From assembly GCA_029783825.1 (NCBI GenBank), contig JAREIK010002618.1, positions 571,171 through 635,170 on the forward strand: DNA of 64,000 bases, in the 5' to 3' direction. Source of the stretch: Sapria himalayana. Lineage: Eukaryota > Streptophyta > Magnoliopsida > Malpighiales > Rafflesiaceae. Under the pieces are notes generated by a model, which saw nothing but the letters and a program-made list of their open reading frames with translations, was not told the origin of the DNA and ran no database searches. This document shows, piece after piece, positions 24,640 to 36,544 of the stretch (positions are counted from its first letter, which is position 1; every line of letters starts with the position of its first letter). The position numbers were made by a program, and so were the translations under genes.

Positions 24640-25185
24640 AAAAGTCCCAAAGCCTTATTGGGCAAGAATTTTTCATCCAACTGGTCTGATTTATATACTG
24701 ATCGTACAAGTGGTATAGTTTATTTTTATCTAGATATCAATTTCACTGAGATTGTATAGGTAGTTCAATTAACCAAATATTAGTTAATTACTATTCTTAC
24801 TAAAAAGATAGATTCTATTTTAGGTAAGATTATAGATTCTAGGATTTGTCCATACCATAATGCATGATGACTTATCTAAACAATTTAGATATTATTGTGC
24901 TTAGTTATAAATGAATGATAAACTATTGTAAAAATACCCTAGTACTCTAATGACATATAAGTTTATTATAAAGTATTGGGCCCTCCTCAATGTTGTTACC
25001 TTCATAACCGTCCATGTAGTATTTTATCATTGAAATCATAAATTATTCCTACTCGAGGGTCATACACAAGTCAATACTTTTTAGGTAATGTATCAATTAT
25101 CCTTGATGATTTCTTTGTATGTGTATTCTTATTATCCGATCTCATATGTCATGAGAAGTAAACTGATGTTATAGTAAAAGTATTT
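24640..25185. other. Unassigned non-coding stretch
   Basis: Slightly less AT-rich than its surroundings, with no open frame above 60 codons and no motif recognised. Confidence 0.4.
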
Positions 25186-25189
25186 GTAC

Positions 25190-25400
25190 TTTTGGCTTCA
25201 TAAGCACTATACTTATATGATTAACATATATTTTCCATAAAAAAACATATAATTTCCATCAAATCTTAATAGTAGTTGTCATATGATAGAAAGTCATTCG
25301 TAGGACTATGACCACCTTATGAATTACCTCTAGTCATTCATGTCTGGTGATTTATCTATAACATCTACCATGATTACCAATAATTCTCACATTAAATGTG
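25190..25400 (+). repeat. Dispersed repeat R2, copy 2
   Basis: It shares the order of phrases of the 7.6-kb copy, with GGACTATGACCACCTTATGA the best-kept stretch. Confidence 0.5.
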
Positions 25401-25494
25401 AAACACTAAAAAAAATATTTTATAAAATACTTGTATTAATTGATAGTCAATTCTTCTAAGATATGTATAATGAATTAGCTTATTAAAGTCTTAG

Positions 25495-25690
25495 TGCTTT
25501 CAGCATATAAAGCTATACCCGCATGATTAACATTTTTGATTGTTATGTTTTAGCATATAGTTTTGTCTCAGAAGTCATGATTGGAAGGGTTGTCACCTTC
25601 TTTCTACTATTATGTATGAGTGTGCTTCATGGTTTACCTATCATCATCCACCACAATACCACACACATACCCACCAATAGAAAAATGCTA
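25495..25690 (+). repeat. Dispersed repeat R2, copy 3
   Basis: It starts again with a GCATATAAAGCTATACCCGC-like phrase about 300 bp after copy 2 and runs to CATCATCCACCACAATACCA. Copies 2 and 3 may be an old tandem pair. Confidence 0.5.
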
Positions 25691-25699
25691 ATTTTAGTT

Positions 25700-26860
25700 T
25701 TACATAAATAGCACTTCAGACAATATACAAACCACAACAAAATTCTAACATTATAATTTTTTAATCAAACATTCAATACACAAATTAAAATATAGCAACC
25801 CTTGACATCAATTTAGTTAGATATTGAGATGAAATTCACATGAAATAATTTGAATTATATATTATAAAATTTTGGGTTCATAAACACAGTCATCAAAAGT
25901 ATATAGGATTCAAACCTAAAATTCATAAAACTTGGTCATGTGCCTCATATTTTTTTCCAAGGGTTAGTCAAAATTCACACACCTTTCTTATAGTTTATGC
26001 TCAGACCTTGTGTTGCCCCTGTTCTCATAGATCTTCCATAGGTTTGAGTGATATTTTGCTCACAAAACCCTAGAGTTTAATCATTTGTTTCATGCCCTAG
26101 AATTTTTGTTGAAATCACTTGTTTCATGCATTTATTTGTATGGATGGGTGCAAATTTTAAGCCGAAATTTGTTACATTTTGGGTTATGATGACTTTTTCC
26201 TTTTTATCTTTTTAATACAAAGTCATGATATTGATAATGAGATGCATATTTAGTATCTTTCTAGCTTTAGAACACTATGGTATTGGGAATGATCATAGTT
26301 GCACATTTCATTATTAGAATACAAAGTCATAATAATTAGAATAGGCCATGCCGGCACAACTTTAATCTCTCATTGATCATTAGGTCATGGAAACATATTT
26401 CTCCTATGTAACACTATGTAATGATATTGGAAATGGTCACAACTTCTTCATTAATCATTTCACCTCTATAATCCAAAATCATGATGCTGGAAATGAACCA
26501 TGGCTTTGGTTATTTCTCTAGAGCAGATAGTTAAGGCTCTAGAAATGGCATGACTCGAGTATTACTCTCTATAAGTTTTTATAACTAAAAGTTGGGCACT
26601 AAAAATACCACCATGGCTTTGCCCTAGACTTAGTGGCTATATAACAAGAAAGCTATGTGCTAGATGATGTCATGTATCATGATAATAAAAAATATTATGA
26701 GCTTGTGTGACTATGAATCTTGAAAGTTTCATAATGAAAAGAATATATTATACAAAAATATGATTTTAGCAATGAGGTAGTAGAATCATTACAAACAAAG
26801 ATTGTTATGACTATTAAGATGGAACTTTGTCCCATAATAAATGTTGAAACTTTTTTAAAA
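25700..26860. other. AT-rich DNA with a degenerate repeated phrase
   Basis: Between about 26,210 and 26,620 phrases like AAATCATGATGCTGGAAATG and AATGATATTGGAAATGGTCA recur at uneven spacing, suggesting an old tandem array. No genes seen. Confidence 0.4.
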
Positions 26861-27480
26861 TAGAGGTGTCAAAAGGGTCAGTTGGCTAGGGCATAGCACA
26901 ATGAATGACATGATTCAATCATGTCTGGCATGACACGACCTAATTCAAAGTTGTGCCTAAACATGTCATGGGCTAGCATGTGGAATGGCTCGGGCCATGT
27001 CAGGCCATGTTAGGCCAAAGTTTCTAGCATCTGAGATATGGGATGGCATGATCTAGTATGCATATGATAGCCTACGCATGTCAATTTCATCCCAAGTGGC
27101 CAAACAAGCTAGCCCGATCAGCTGATCCTAACCCAGGCTAGCCTAGAATAAATCATGCTAACCTGGCATGACTCAGGCTAGCTCGGAATGAACTAGGAAG
27201 GTCTAGAAAAAACTAGGCTAGCCTAGACTGAACTTAGGCTAGCTTGGAATGAACTGGACAGGAATGGTTAGGCCTAACTTGGCTTGGAATGACCTGACAT
27301 GATCTAGCCAGAAAGCGTGCCAATGAGCAATGCTAGGCTGCCCATTTTGACAGCCATGCCAACATGACATAGTTTTTGCTAAAAATAGCATAATGTCGGG
27401 CACTACACGATGGCTCAAACATGCCTAAAATAACCAAGTTATGTTATAATGACACATGACATTTGACAATGACACCTCAA
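26861..27480. mobile_element. hAT-type miniature element, copy 3, with 8-bp target duplication
   Basis: Ends are TAGAGGTGTCA on the left and, in reverse complement, TTGAGGTGTCA on the right (10 of 11 identical). They are flanked by TTTTAAAA and TTTTATAA, an 8-bp duplication with one mismatch, which is the hAT length. The interior is built of GGCTAGC/CATGNC-rich units; at 27,090-27,300 a ~28-bp phrase around AGGCTAGCCTAGAATGAACT is repeated several times. No transposase. Confidence 0.8.
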
Positions 27481-27970
27481 TTTTATAACCCAATGAGGCA
27501 TTACAAAGATATAATATAAAGAATGTTATGATTGTATATGGTTAATTACTCTATTCCTTCTCAACAATTTACAAAATCTCTACATAAAAAATACTCAATT
27601 TCACTATGATTTATTATAATTTGTCAAAACAATAATTTAATAATCTTTTATGTATAAATACACCATGAATAATCATTAAACTAATTATTATTATTTAGTA
27701 TTTGGGATACCAAATAAATGTAAAATATTCTCAATGTGATAAATTTTACAATTTTTAACATTATGATCGCTTAATTAATTTTTAAATTTGTATTTACTTT
27801 TTTAAAAGTGACTAGCTAGATACCTATATTGAAAAAAAAAATTATGTTGTGTCACAATTAGAAAAAAAAATTTACAGAAAAGGATTTACACCCAGAAATT
27901 AAAAAAATTAATTTTTTTAAAAAACAATCAAAACTTATATTTATTTTTTTCCACTAAGTCACATAAACTA
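27481..27970. other. AT-rich DNA with a small U fragment
   Basis: 27,690-27,830 resembles repeat U around its GTGACTAGC phrase. Nothing else is recognised. Confidence 0.4.
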
Positions 27971-27977
27971 AAACATG

Positions 27978-28005
27978 TGGGTCAGATCACACGTGATCTG
28001 ACCCA
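27978..28005. repeat. Near-perfect palindrome with ACGTG centre
   Basis: Arms TGGGTCAGATCAC (27,978-27,990) and GTGATCTGACCCA (27,993-28,005) are exact reverse complements with a 2-base spacer. The centre CACACGTG contains an ACGTG element. Confidence 0.9.
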
Positions 28006-28099
28006 AAGCCTAAAAAAATAATCAAACAACGATTTTCAAATCTCTCCATTCTTGCTTGAAATGGCCTCTTCAAAATATTTTTTTTTCAAAACATAGTTA

Positions 28100-28412
28100 T
28101 TGTCACCTCATCTCTCCTTTCTCTCCCCCATGCCACATGTGCTTAATCTAGCACTCCAAAATAAAAAATTCAACCATCAAAAATTCAATGGTTGTGGATT
28201 CAGGATCCACAATTATAGGTTTGTTATTTTTTGTTGTTGTGCAATGTATATATGTGCGTGGGTGTTTCTTTATATTTATGTATATATATGTATTCAACAT
28301 TTTATGTTTATATATTATTGTTTATATATAGTACATATATCATATATGTATGGGACTTCTATATGTATATATATGCATATAGACATATATAGATATATAT
28401 AGACATATATAG

Positions 28413-28448
<36 letters not shown>

Positions 28449-28880
28449 ATATACATGCATATATAAATTTAGTACATAAGTCATATGTGCATATATGCAT
28501 TGATGATATATACATATCATAACTTTATTTTGTTCAAAATGTTTATAGACCTATAAATTAAAGGTCATCAAAGTATATTACCAAAATATATATTTAATTG
28601 TTATAATTTTTAAACATCAATTGTTCTTCAATTTATTAGTTAAAAAAATGGATTATAGATGGTTGAAAAATGTAATAAAAATTAAATTTTATTAAAAGTA
28701 ATTGCTCAATTTTTTAAATATTAACATTATAAATGATACTTGATATACACAAATGAATATTAGTAGAATAAATATGTACAGCTTATAATTTCATTGGGGC
28801 ATCAGGTTTTCTTCATTAATAATGGTTAAATTCATATCCCTTAATTATGAATAAATTTCATCAAATGATTTCTAAATATA
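28100..28880. repeat. Microsatellite-rich non-coding stretch
   Basis: TATA/CATA repeats surround a pure GT run at 28,414-28,443. The open frames on both strands here are translated repeats. Confidence 0.8.
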
Positions 28881-28889
28881 GCATAAATT

Positions 28890-28995
28890 TAAGGTGCATA
28901 TTATAATTACAAATGAAATACATATTAGAATTACAAATGACATAAATATTACAATTACAAATTATATACATGTTACAATTACAACATATATCGAT
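28890..28995. repeat. ~24-bp minisatellite with ATTACAATTACAAAT core
   Basis: Four to five diverged units of the type ATTACAAATGACATAAATATTA follow one another. Confidence 0.75.
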
Positions 28996-29082
28996 TACAA
29001 ATCACACTTTATCATGTTCATAAAAAACATTACTTGTATGAAAAATACTATCATATATAGACTTGTACATATACCATATATT

Positions 29083-29109
29083 CTAGATATATATATATAT
29101 ATATATATA
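29083..29109. repeat. (AT)n microsatellite
   Basis: A pure AT run of about 13 units. Confidence 0.9.
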
Positions 29110-29489
29110 GTATATACTCATCTATATATACATCCCTATATGCATGTCGCTTGTGAGTGAGTAAACATGATTTCATTGTATACTACACGCACATTTGTTT
29201 TTATATACGTATAAATGGTAGTTAACATGTATGTAGATGTTTAATGAGAAGGAGCTACATATTTCTACTGTATATGTAGACAATGATATATTCATATATA
29301 ATGCTGAATACATATATTAAATGAAAAAATGTATATCTATTACAATTTTTAGAAAAGGATATACAAATATATATACTTTCTTCTCTTCTGGGCTAGTTTC
29401 ACTCTCTTCATTGCATGTGATAAAGACTGAATATGGCTAGAGTTCAATCTTACTTCCTTCAATCATACTCGATAGGGAGTTAGCTATCT

Positions 29490-29700
29490 CTAAAGTATAA
29501 AGAGCAGAAGCTAGTGGTAAATGAGTTGCATAGGGACAATAAAATGACTTTCAAACTTTCCTCACCTAAAGATTAGAACCAAGGTCCACCTCCATGCATA
29601 TCTATAGAAACTTTTTAAATTTCACGATGATCAAGAGATGAAACTTAGTCATTGGCCGATGTTAGTAGTCCCTTGAACATGTGATAAAGATGTGAGACTA
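29490..29700 (+). mobile_element. Candidate SINE with tRNA-type A and B boxes
   Basis: CTAGTGGTAAATGAGTTG (near 29,512) resembles the A box of plant tRNA-derived SINEs. GATTAGAACCAAGGTCCACC (near 29,573) resembles their B-box region, about 60 bp later. No clear 3' tail or target duplication was found. It could be chance. Confidence 0.3.
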
Positions 29701-29734
29701 CTAAGTAAGACTAGGGAAAAATTTTTTCGGGTTT

Positions 29735-29800
29735 GGAACGGATCACATCGTGATCTAACATATGTGTTTCAGTTTATACGACTAACATGGAAAAATTATA
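29735..29800. repeat. Inverted counterpart of the 27.98-kb palindrome block
   Basis: GGATCACATCGTGATCTAAC followed by ATATGTGTTTCAGTTTATAC and CATGGAAAAA corresponds, in reverse complement, to 27,940-28,010 (GATCTGACCC, ACATGTTTTAGTTTATGTGA, GTGGAAAAA). The two blocks could be the ends of a ~1.85-kb inverted-repeat element. Confidence 0.45.
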
Positions 29801-29809
29801 ATGTGATGT

Positions 29810-32680
29810 GGAAGGGGCTAAGGGTATTTTTGGGTTGATACTTTTGATTCACCATAGAAAAAATATTTATGTAAGTATTTTCTGAATATGTACCCTAAAC
29901 ATAAAATTCCTAAGAAAACATAGCTTTTGGAAACAATAGAATGAAAATAGATGTGCTCCCATGGAAAATGGATTCTATTAAAGAAAATCAAATGCAAACA
30001 ATTTATAATAATTATGTATTACATGTTTATCTTTACTAGATACAATACTTATCTGTGTTATTGAAAATTCCTTTTTGAGAAGCTCCCTCTTTCTCTCTGT
30101 ATTATTGAACATGAAGATGTGAGTCTAATTTTGTGTGTAATTAAATATTCTTGTACATATCATACATGCATATAATATATTGTTGTGGTTTGATCGAGAG
30201 GAAGCTTGAGAACTAAAAATAGTTTCGAAATACTTTCTCTAATTAAATAATTAGGCATTATAATTTAAATTTTTTACTTTTCAACATTCAAAAGTTTATC
30301 AAAAGAGTGAACACCAAATAATATTTTGGGTTTCACAAATTTCATATCGAAAATACATTTTATATATATATATATATTATTTATTTATTTATTTAACCCA
30401 AATATTAATCACAAGCATACACACTAATTTATTTTTCCAAAAACCATCATAATATATAAGCATATAACTAAATATTATGCCCCCAATAATAATACAATAT
30501 TTAAACAAAATAAAGCATACAATTAAAATGTCTATATATCAACAATTTCAAGAATGAAAATGAAAATATAATTGTAAACAATAAAAATTTTGAATTTTAA
30601 TTTCTTGGTTCTGGTACTCTTTTGAAATTTTTTGAGCATTCACGAATACAACACATTCTTCTTATTAGTACCACATGAACCACATGAACACGGCATTTAC
30701 TCATAAACTTGCTCAAACATCACCAGGATGCCCACACTTTCTCCACAAGATTTCGTATACAAAAGAATGATAAAAAAAATTACTCTTTAGATTGATAGAA
30801 AAGTTTTTGGAATTGATGAACACACACCACTAACATGGCACAAAGCCAAAATGATTTGTTTGTTTAATAAAAGTTACAACATCCATGATTTTCCCAGCAC
30901 AACCAACTCTCTTAGCTTTGTTTTTTCAAAAGATTATATAAAAAAAAATATATTATCATTTTCATTATTTTTTGATAATTATCCACACAATTAATGAGAG
31001 CATCTCAAAGGTGCCATTAATTAATTTACACAAAATCAAGGTAAAATTAAATCCGAATCAAAAATAAACTAACTTGGTCTACCTGAACCTAGGCAAACTC
31101 AACATGTAACTCGTTTAGTTGTTCTTTTTGTAATGTAAATATTTATGCTTAGTAGCAAAATGATTATAATTATGATTGTTTTTGTGCGAAACTTGCTTTA
31201 TATAATTTAACCTTTTTTAGTATAGAAATTAGACTAACTATTTCATGATTAAATATCTAATAATTTGTGAAATATTGTAATAGACATTGAATTGAAAAAA
31301 CATCAATCTAGTCATCAATAATTATATGAAAGAATTTTATAATCATGGCATCTTCCAATTAGTTTCTATTGGATTGTTTATTGCAAAATGTTTCAACTAA
31401 AATAATAGTATCACAAATTATTTATATGTTATAATTGCAAAATATGGTTATTATATAGAACCTATTTATGTATATATGAACATGTTCACATATAATCTTA
31501 ATAAGATATTTGTCTATGATCATATAATCCAATTATTTTGTAAAAACAAAATACAAATACAATTTTATTATATTCTCGATAAAATATTATTGGTAATATC
31601 TTTTGAAATACACGGAAAGCATCAATAGTCTTTATCTTCTGGAGGAAATTGATCTAATATAATATTTTTAATACATAAAATAATGTTCTTCATAAAGTAT
31701 TATTTGCATTACGTATATCTTTGTAAATAATAATGTTATCAATGTATTAAATCTTTTATTGTGTACCAATCAAATTTGATAAATTTTATTGAAGAATTAA
31801 AAAGTTTCATGGAATATTTGTGTGGAATATTCTTTAAGGCAATGCATTTTTCAAGAATACGGTGATTCATTATAATTAAAAAAAACTAATAATTTTTATG
31901 AAATAATAAAAAATAATCAAATATTTTCAAAACACAGCATTATTTTTTTTAAGTGTATATACCATTATTCAAATTTGTTACCTTCTTTATCAAAAATAAA
32001 ATTTTGAAGCTGGCATATGTTAGGACTTTGGAATAAAAATAAATTGATAAAAAAATTCTCAACATTTTGTAATCTTGATAAAATATTTAAACGTAATTAC
32101 AAAGCTTCCAAATTTTGAAAACATTTATGATATATTTATTAATTAACTCATAGTCAAATTCATATGTGAAATTAAATTAATAGTAGAATCTTATGATATT
32201 CTCATATCATTATTGGTAAAAATATTTGTAGATTTGTGTTTTGGTATACCAAACACAAAATATGTGTTTTTTGGTGCGTCAAAATTTTCACAATTTGGTT
32301 CGAACTTAATATAATTAAAAGGTGTATAAAACTTTAACATAATTAAGTTTTGGTACGGTAAAATTAATGAACATGCTTTTGTTCTCCAAAAATTAGAAAA
32401 AAAAATTGATTTAATTATTTTAGAATATATAGTTACAGACCGAGAAACCATATTTTCAAATACGAGAATCATAATTTTTAAAAACTCAAAAGGCACTTCT
32501 AGAAATATATGATTATTACTATACATGGAGAATTAGGAATTCAAACCCATGCCCTCAACATTACCAATATCATACCTAACAATCGGTCACAATTTTTGCA
32601 TTTTAGCAATGCTAAAAATAAATTTATATATTACATAAAAAACATATATAAATACATATATAACTACCTATATAAATATA
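29810..32680. other. AT-rich DNA without recognisable genes
   Basis: It holds one copy of the 35-bp U core (29,950-29,984) and TA/TTTA runs at 30,361-30,400. The 111-codon minus frame at 32,191-32,526 shows no motif I know. Confidence 0.5.
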
Positions 32681-32686
32681 AATATA

Positions 32687-32728
32687 ACACACACACACAC
32701 ACACACATGTGTGTGTGTGTGTGTGTGT
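32687..32728. repeat. Perfect 42-bp (AC)n/(GT)n palindrome
   Basis: An AC run of 21 bases meets a TG run of 21 bases with no spacer, giving an exact inverted repeat able to form a cruciform. Confidence 0.95.
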
Positions 32729-32824
32729 TTAATATGTACGTGAGTGTCTGTTTTTGTGTATGTATGTTTGTGTGTGTTTGTCTATATATTGATACATATA
32801 AACATTACATATGAACAAAATACT

Positions 32825-33060
32825 TAGAATCTATCTGGATAGGACTTAGATTCTATCTGTAATTAATATTCACCAGACTGTTTAAAAAGTTAAATAATTC
32901 ATAGATTTATCAAATCTATTTAGTATATGAATCAAAATAATTATTAATAATTGCACTTAAATAATAACTACAAGTAGTCATAAATATAATTTACTAGGAC
33001 AAAAAGTGAAAGCTTCACCATTCACCATAGTTAAGAAAGACATACTAATTAAACCTATAC
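32825..33060. repeat. Fragment resembling the putative LTR at 43.3-43.5 kb
   Basis: TAGATTCTATCTGTAATTAA, ATTCATAGATTTATC-like and ATCAAAATAATTATTAATAA phrases appear in the same order as at 43,365-43,480, behind the third copia fragment. Confidence 0.45.
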
Positions 33061-33414
33061 TACAATCTCATTGATATTTTGTTGAGAAAGATTATATACT
33101 TTGAGCTGCACGATGGAGCTCAAAGTATATTATATATTTTTCATTATAAAATTTTTAAATAAAATAAGATATAAATCAAAAAAATAATGACTTAGAATAA
33201 ATCAATTGAAATAATATCCCACTTAGACTAAATCCATAATACCACGTCTTTAATTTACGTGTGTGTGTCTATATATCTAAATAAAAATTTAAAGGTTTAT
33301 ATATAAATGTTTTTTTATATAATACTTATAAATAAATAAATTAATACATTGGCATAAATAATTTAATAGATATAAATATAATTACCAATATATACATGCT
33401 ATATCTTGATTTTC

Positions 33415-33770
33415 CTAACTATGTTTCCTGTGTCTTGAGCCTTTCCTTCCATCCATATGTGGTTTCTTTTTTGCCATAGGTAGTATAATGTAGTAGCCAA
33501 TATAGGTTTTTGGATGTTATTCTTGGCTATCTTCACCAAGTATTAATCTATCAAGTATTTAAGGGCTGATGGGATGGAGACCATTTCTTCTAGAATTTCT
33601 GCTAAATTCTTCGGTTCCTGCCAAATTGCCTTAGAGAAGTTGCATTCAAAGAATATATGCTCAAAAGATTATGTACTCGGGATAGAATTCACATTTAATA
33701 TTTTTTGGCATTGAAAAAAGTTTATTTTTGGTCCAAAGCTTCCCACAATACAGCATGTTATAAATGCATT
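33415..33770 (-). pseudogene. LINE ORF2 C-terminal (zf-RVT) remnant
   Basis: The minus strand reads CGKLWTKNKLFSMP near 33,740, then FEHIFFECNFSKAIWQEPKN (33,605-33,665) and ATTLYYLWQKRNHIWMEG near 33,480. This is the zinc-binding tail of plant non-LTR reverse transcriptases (HLFF.C.fs..iW and WK.RN patterns). RT and endonuclease are absent, as is usual only in rearranged copies. A poly(A) tail was not found. Confidence 0.8.
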
Positions 33771-33774
33771 TAGT

Positions 33775-33851
33775 TATATATATGTATGAATATTTATATA
33801 TGCATACATATAAATATGTGTGTGTGTGTGTGTGTGTAAATATATATAGAT

Positions 33852-33883
<32 letters not shown>

Positions 33884-34019
33884 TGTTATATTAATATACA
33901 TAGGTATATAAGCAATATATGTGTGTGTGTGCATTTATATTTACATATGCACATATATTTATTGATGCATTTATTTGAATTTATATATACATTTTTATTT
34001 ATGTATATCAAAAGATACT

Positions 34020-34058
<39 letters not shown>

Positions 34059-34265
34059 ATTTATATTTATATTTATATTTATATTTATATTTATATTTAT
34101 ATTTTATTTATACATATATAAACATGTGTATATATATTCATATATAACCATGTATGTATATATCTAGACATATATAAACATGTAGGTGCATATGTACATA
34201 TATAGGCATATATAAACATGTGTATATACACACACATACATAAACATGTGTGTGTGTGTGTGTAT
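33775..34265. repeat. Cluster of GT, AC, TA and TTTATA microsatellites
   Basis: GT (33,816-33,837) and AC (33,851-33,872) runs face each other as inverted arms. They are followed by a (TA)n run and (TATATT)n at 34,027-34,104, and a short GT run at 34,245-34,263. The 127-codon plus frame is a translation of these repeats. Confidence 0.9.
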
Positions 34266-34289
34266 TCTTTTTGCTTAAGTAATGATTTG

Positions 34290-34760
34290 ATGGCAATTGA
34301 AGTCGGATTATTCTATAGTCAATCCATTTAATCTTGATCTTATAATCATTCTCAGAAAGGGACAAATGAGTTGTACTGAACACATGATATCACATTTTTT
34401 ATCATTATCTCATGTTATTTTTTTAAAATTTTTTTCATTAATTTTATTGATGGTAATAGCATAATTAAGTCTCATTCTAAGATATTATCTCATTCAAGAT
34501 GATATAAGATTATGATAAATAAGATCGATATCTTTAACTCAAATAGGAAATTGGAAATTGGAAATTGGAAATTGGAAATTGGAAATTGGAAATTTTATGA
34601 CTTTCACTAAGATCTATTGTTATGACTTTCACTAAGATCTATTGTTAATCACTTGTGAGTGTTTAATATTAAAACAAATTCATATGGTAAGGTAAATCAC
34701 ATTGAGGTGAGATTTTTATCGAACTTATTTTACTTAGATATTAGGCGTGGCCTTCAAAAT
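34290..34760 (+). repeat. L-repeat end and copia fragment A6
   Basis: 34,310-34,520 follows 46,900-47,085 (CAATCCATTTAATCTTGATC, ATATCACATTTTTTATCATT, TATTATCTCATTCAAGATG). The next 200 bp follow the short leader and the beginning of RT (GKVNHIEVRF corresponds to the KARLVAKG region). The primer site has decayed. Confidence 0.6.
34546..34594. repeat. Seven exact GGAAATT heptamers
   Basis: 49 bp of perfect seven-fold repeat, expanded from the single GGAATTTGGAATT phrase present at the matching place in A4 (47,131). Confidence 0.95.
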
Positions 34761-36540
34761 AAATATTTTATTTTGGATACCATAATCATTATTTTCCATT
34801 TTTTTTCATTTGAAAAATTTCGAAAAAAAATGAATTTTATGAAATCTATATCAAAATGAGATGTTAATTTGATAGTATTTGATAACAATTTGTTATAATT
34901 CAATATATATTTTAATGAATATTTCATTAAAATAAATAATCTGATAAGAATGATAATTATTTAATGATTTTGGATAAATTTCATTAATACTCTTAAATAT
35001 GTTTGATATTAATATTTATAATGTATTTTATTGATGTGTATAAATATATATACATAACAAAAGTTATAAATTTATATAATAATAAATTAGAATTGTTAAC
35101 ATTTTTGTTTATTTAAATTGATACTATAATATTTTATATCTAAGAGTATTATATTTTTTTTACATTCTAAAATTTTATAGAATAAAATAGTGACCCATAA
35201 AATTCTAACTTCTACTAGATATTTCATTGTGTCAATTTATACCTCATATATTCTAGTAATTTTATACTCTTATTTTGTAAAATCTTTTATTAATTTTTGT
35301 CACTAAAATTGTAATGAAATAATATACCTTTTTTTATCCGGAGATAAATAATTCATCAAATTTAGTTCTCAGATATCTATCATTGAGCAAATTTTAATTT
35401 AATTTTAATTTATATAAACAACCAATCATTATCATCATTAAAACACATAATATATTTTAAATCTATATTTTTTAAATCTCTTATTTTGTCTAATTTAAAT
35501 TTTTTATTTTATAATCTCTTTAGTTTTAGATTATAAAAGAGATCTAAATTTTAAACTTTAATAAGAATTTAGAATTATTATGACTTTTATGAAGATTTAT
35601 TATTAAATTCATATGAGTGTTAAATATGAAGATAAATTTAAAGGAAAAGGTAAATCATCTAATGATGAGATTTATAGCGAAGAGATTTACTTAGATATTT
35701 GGCGAGGACTAAAACATAAATATTTTTTTTTTGATCCCTAATCATTATTTTTCTATTTTTTCATTTGAAAAATCCAAAAAAAAAATTTAAATATAATGAA
35801 TTCTATGTAAGGATGAGATATTAATTTGATAGTATTTGATAAAATTCAATATTTATTTTAATGAATATTTTATTGATGTCAATAATCTTTTAATATTGAT
35901 AGTTATTTAATGATTTTGGATAAATTTCATTTAAACTCTTGTAATATGTTTGATAATCATATTATTAATGTATTTTATTGGTGTGTGTGTGGGTGGGTGG
36001 GTGGGTGGGTGTGTGGGTGGGTGGGTGGGTGGGTGGGTGGGTGTGTGTGTGTGTGTGTGTGTGTGTGTACATCAAAAAAATTATAAAGTTATATAATAAT
36101 AATAATAATAAATTTTACCACTTTTTGTTTTTTTATATTGATATTATAATATTATATTTCTAAGAGTATTATATATATGTTTACTTTCTAAAATTTTATT
36201 AAATAAAATAGTGAACCAATAAATTATAACTTCTCCAAGATTTTTCAATGTGTCAATTTAAATCTCATATAATCTAATTATTTTCTACACTTATTTTGAA
36301 AATCTTTTACTAATTTTTTTTTACTAACTTTGTCATGAAATACAAATTATTTTTTATCTAGAGATAAACAAACCATCAGGTTTAATTCTAAACTATGTGT
36401 AATTCTCATTGAGTCGATTTAAATTAATTTTAATTTATACTAACAACCTATCATCATCATTCTTAAAACACCCAATATAAGTTAAATATATAGTTTTTCA
36501 ATATCTTACTTTGTCTAACTTAAAGATATTTTATTCTTAA
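34590..36540. repeat. Tandem duplication, ~0.97-kb unit
   Basis: 34,590-35,540 and 35,565-36,540 are collinear throughout: TTTACTTAGATATT, ATTTGATAGTATTTGATAA, TTTAATGATTTTGGATAAAT, TCTAAGAGTATTATAT, AAAATTTTAT, and the closing TTTTGTCTAACTTAA-like phrase. Divergence is moderate. The first unit begins with an exact doubled 25-mer (34,596-34,620 and 34,621-34,645). Confidence 0.85.
35983..36069 (+). repeat. (GGGT)n and (GT)n tract, G-quadruplex-forming
   Basis: Twelve GGG runs separated by single T in two blocks (35,991-36,009 and 36,015-36,041), then plain GT. At the matching place in the first duplicate (35,035) there is only GTGTATAAATATATATAC, so the tract grew after the duplication. Confidence 0.95.
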
Positions 36541-36544
36541 ATAT

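Noticed and set aside
32191..32526. 111-codon minus-strand frame
   Set aside because: No recognisable domain, AT-driven composition, no neighbouring gene structure. Kept as non-coding.
33764..34147. 127-codon open frame, the longest in the window
   Set aside because: It is a translation of GT, AC, TA and TTTATA microsatellites (IYIY, CVCV, HTHT strings), as are the frames near 28.1-28.5, 32.5-32.8, 36.0 and 39.6-39.9 kb.
35991..36041. (GGGT)n as interstitial telomere repeat
   Set aside because: Plant telomeres are (TTTAGGG)n; this tract lacks TTTA and grades into plain GT, so it is a microsatellite variant.
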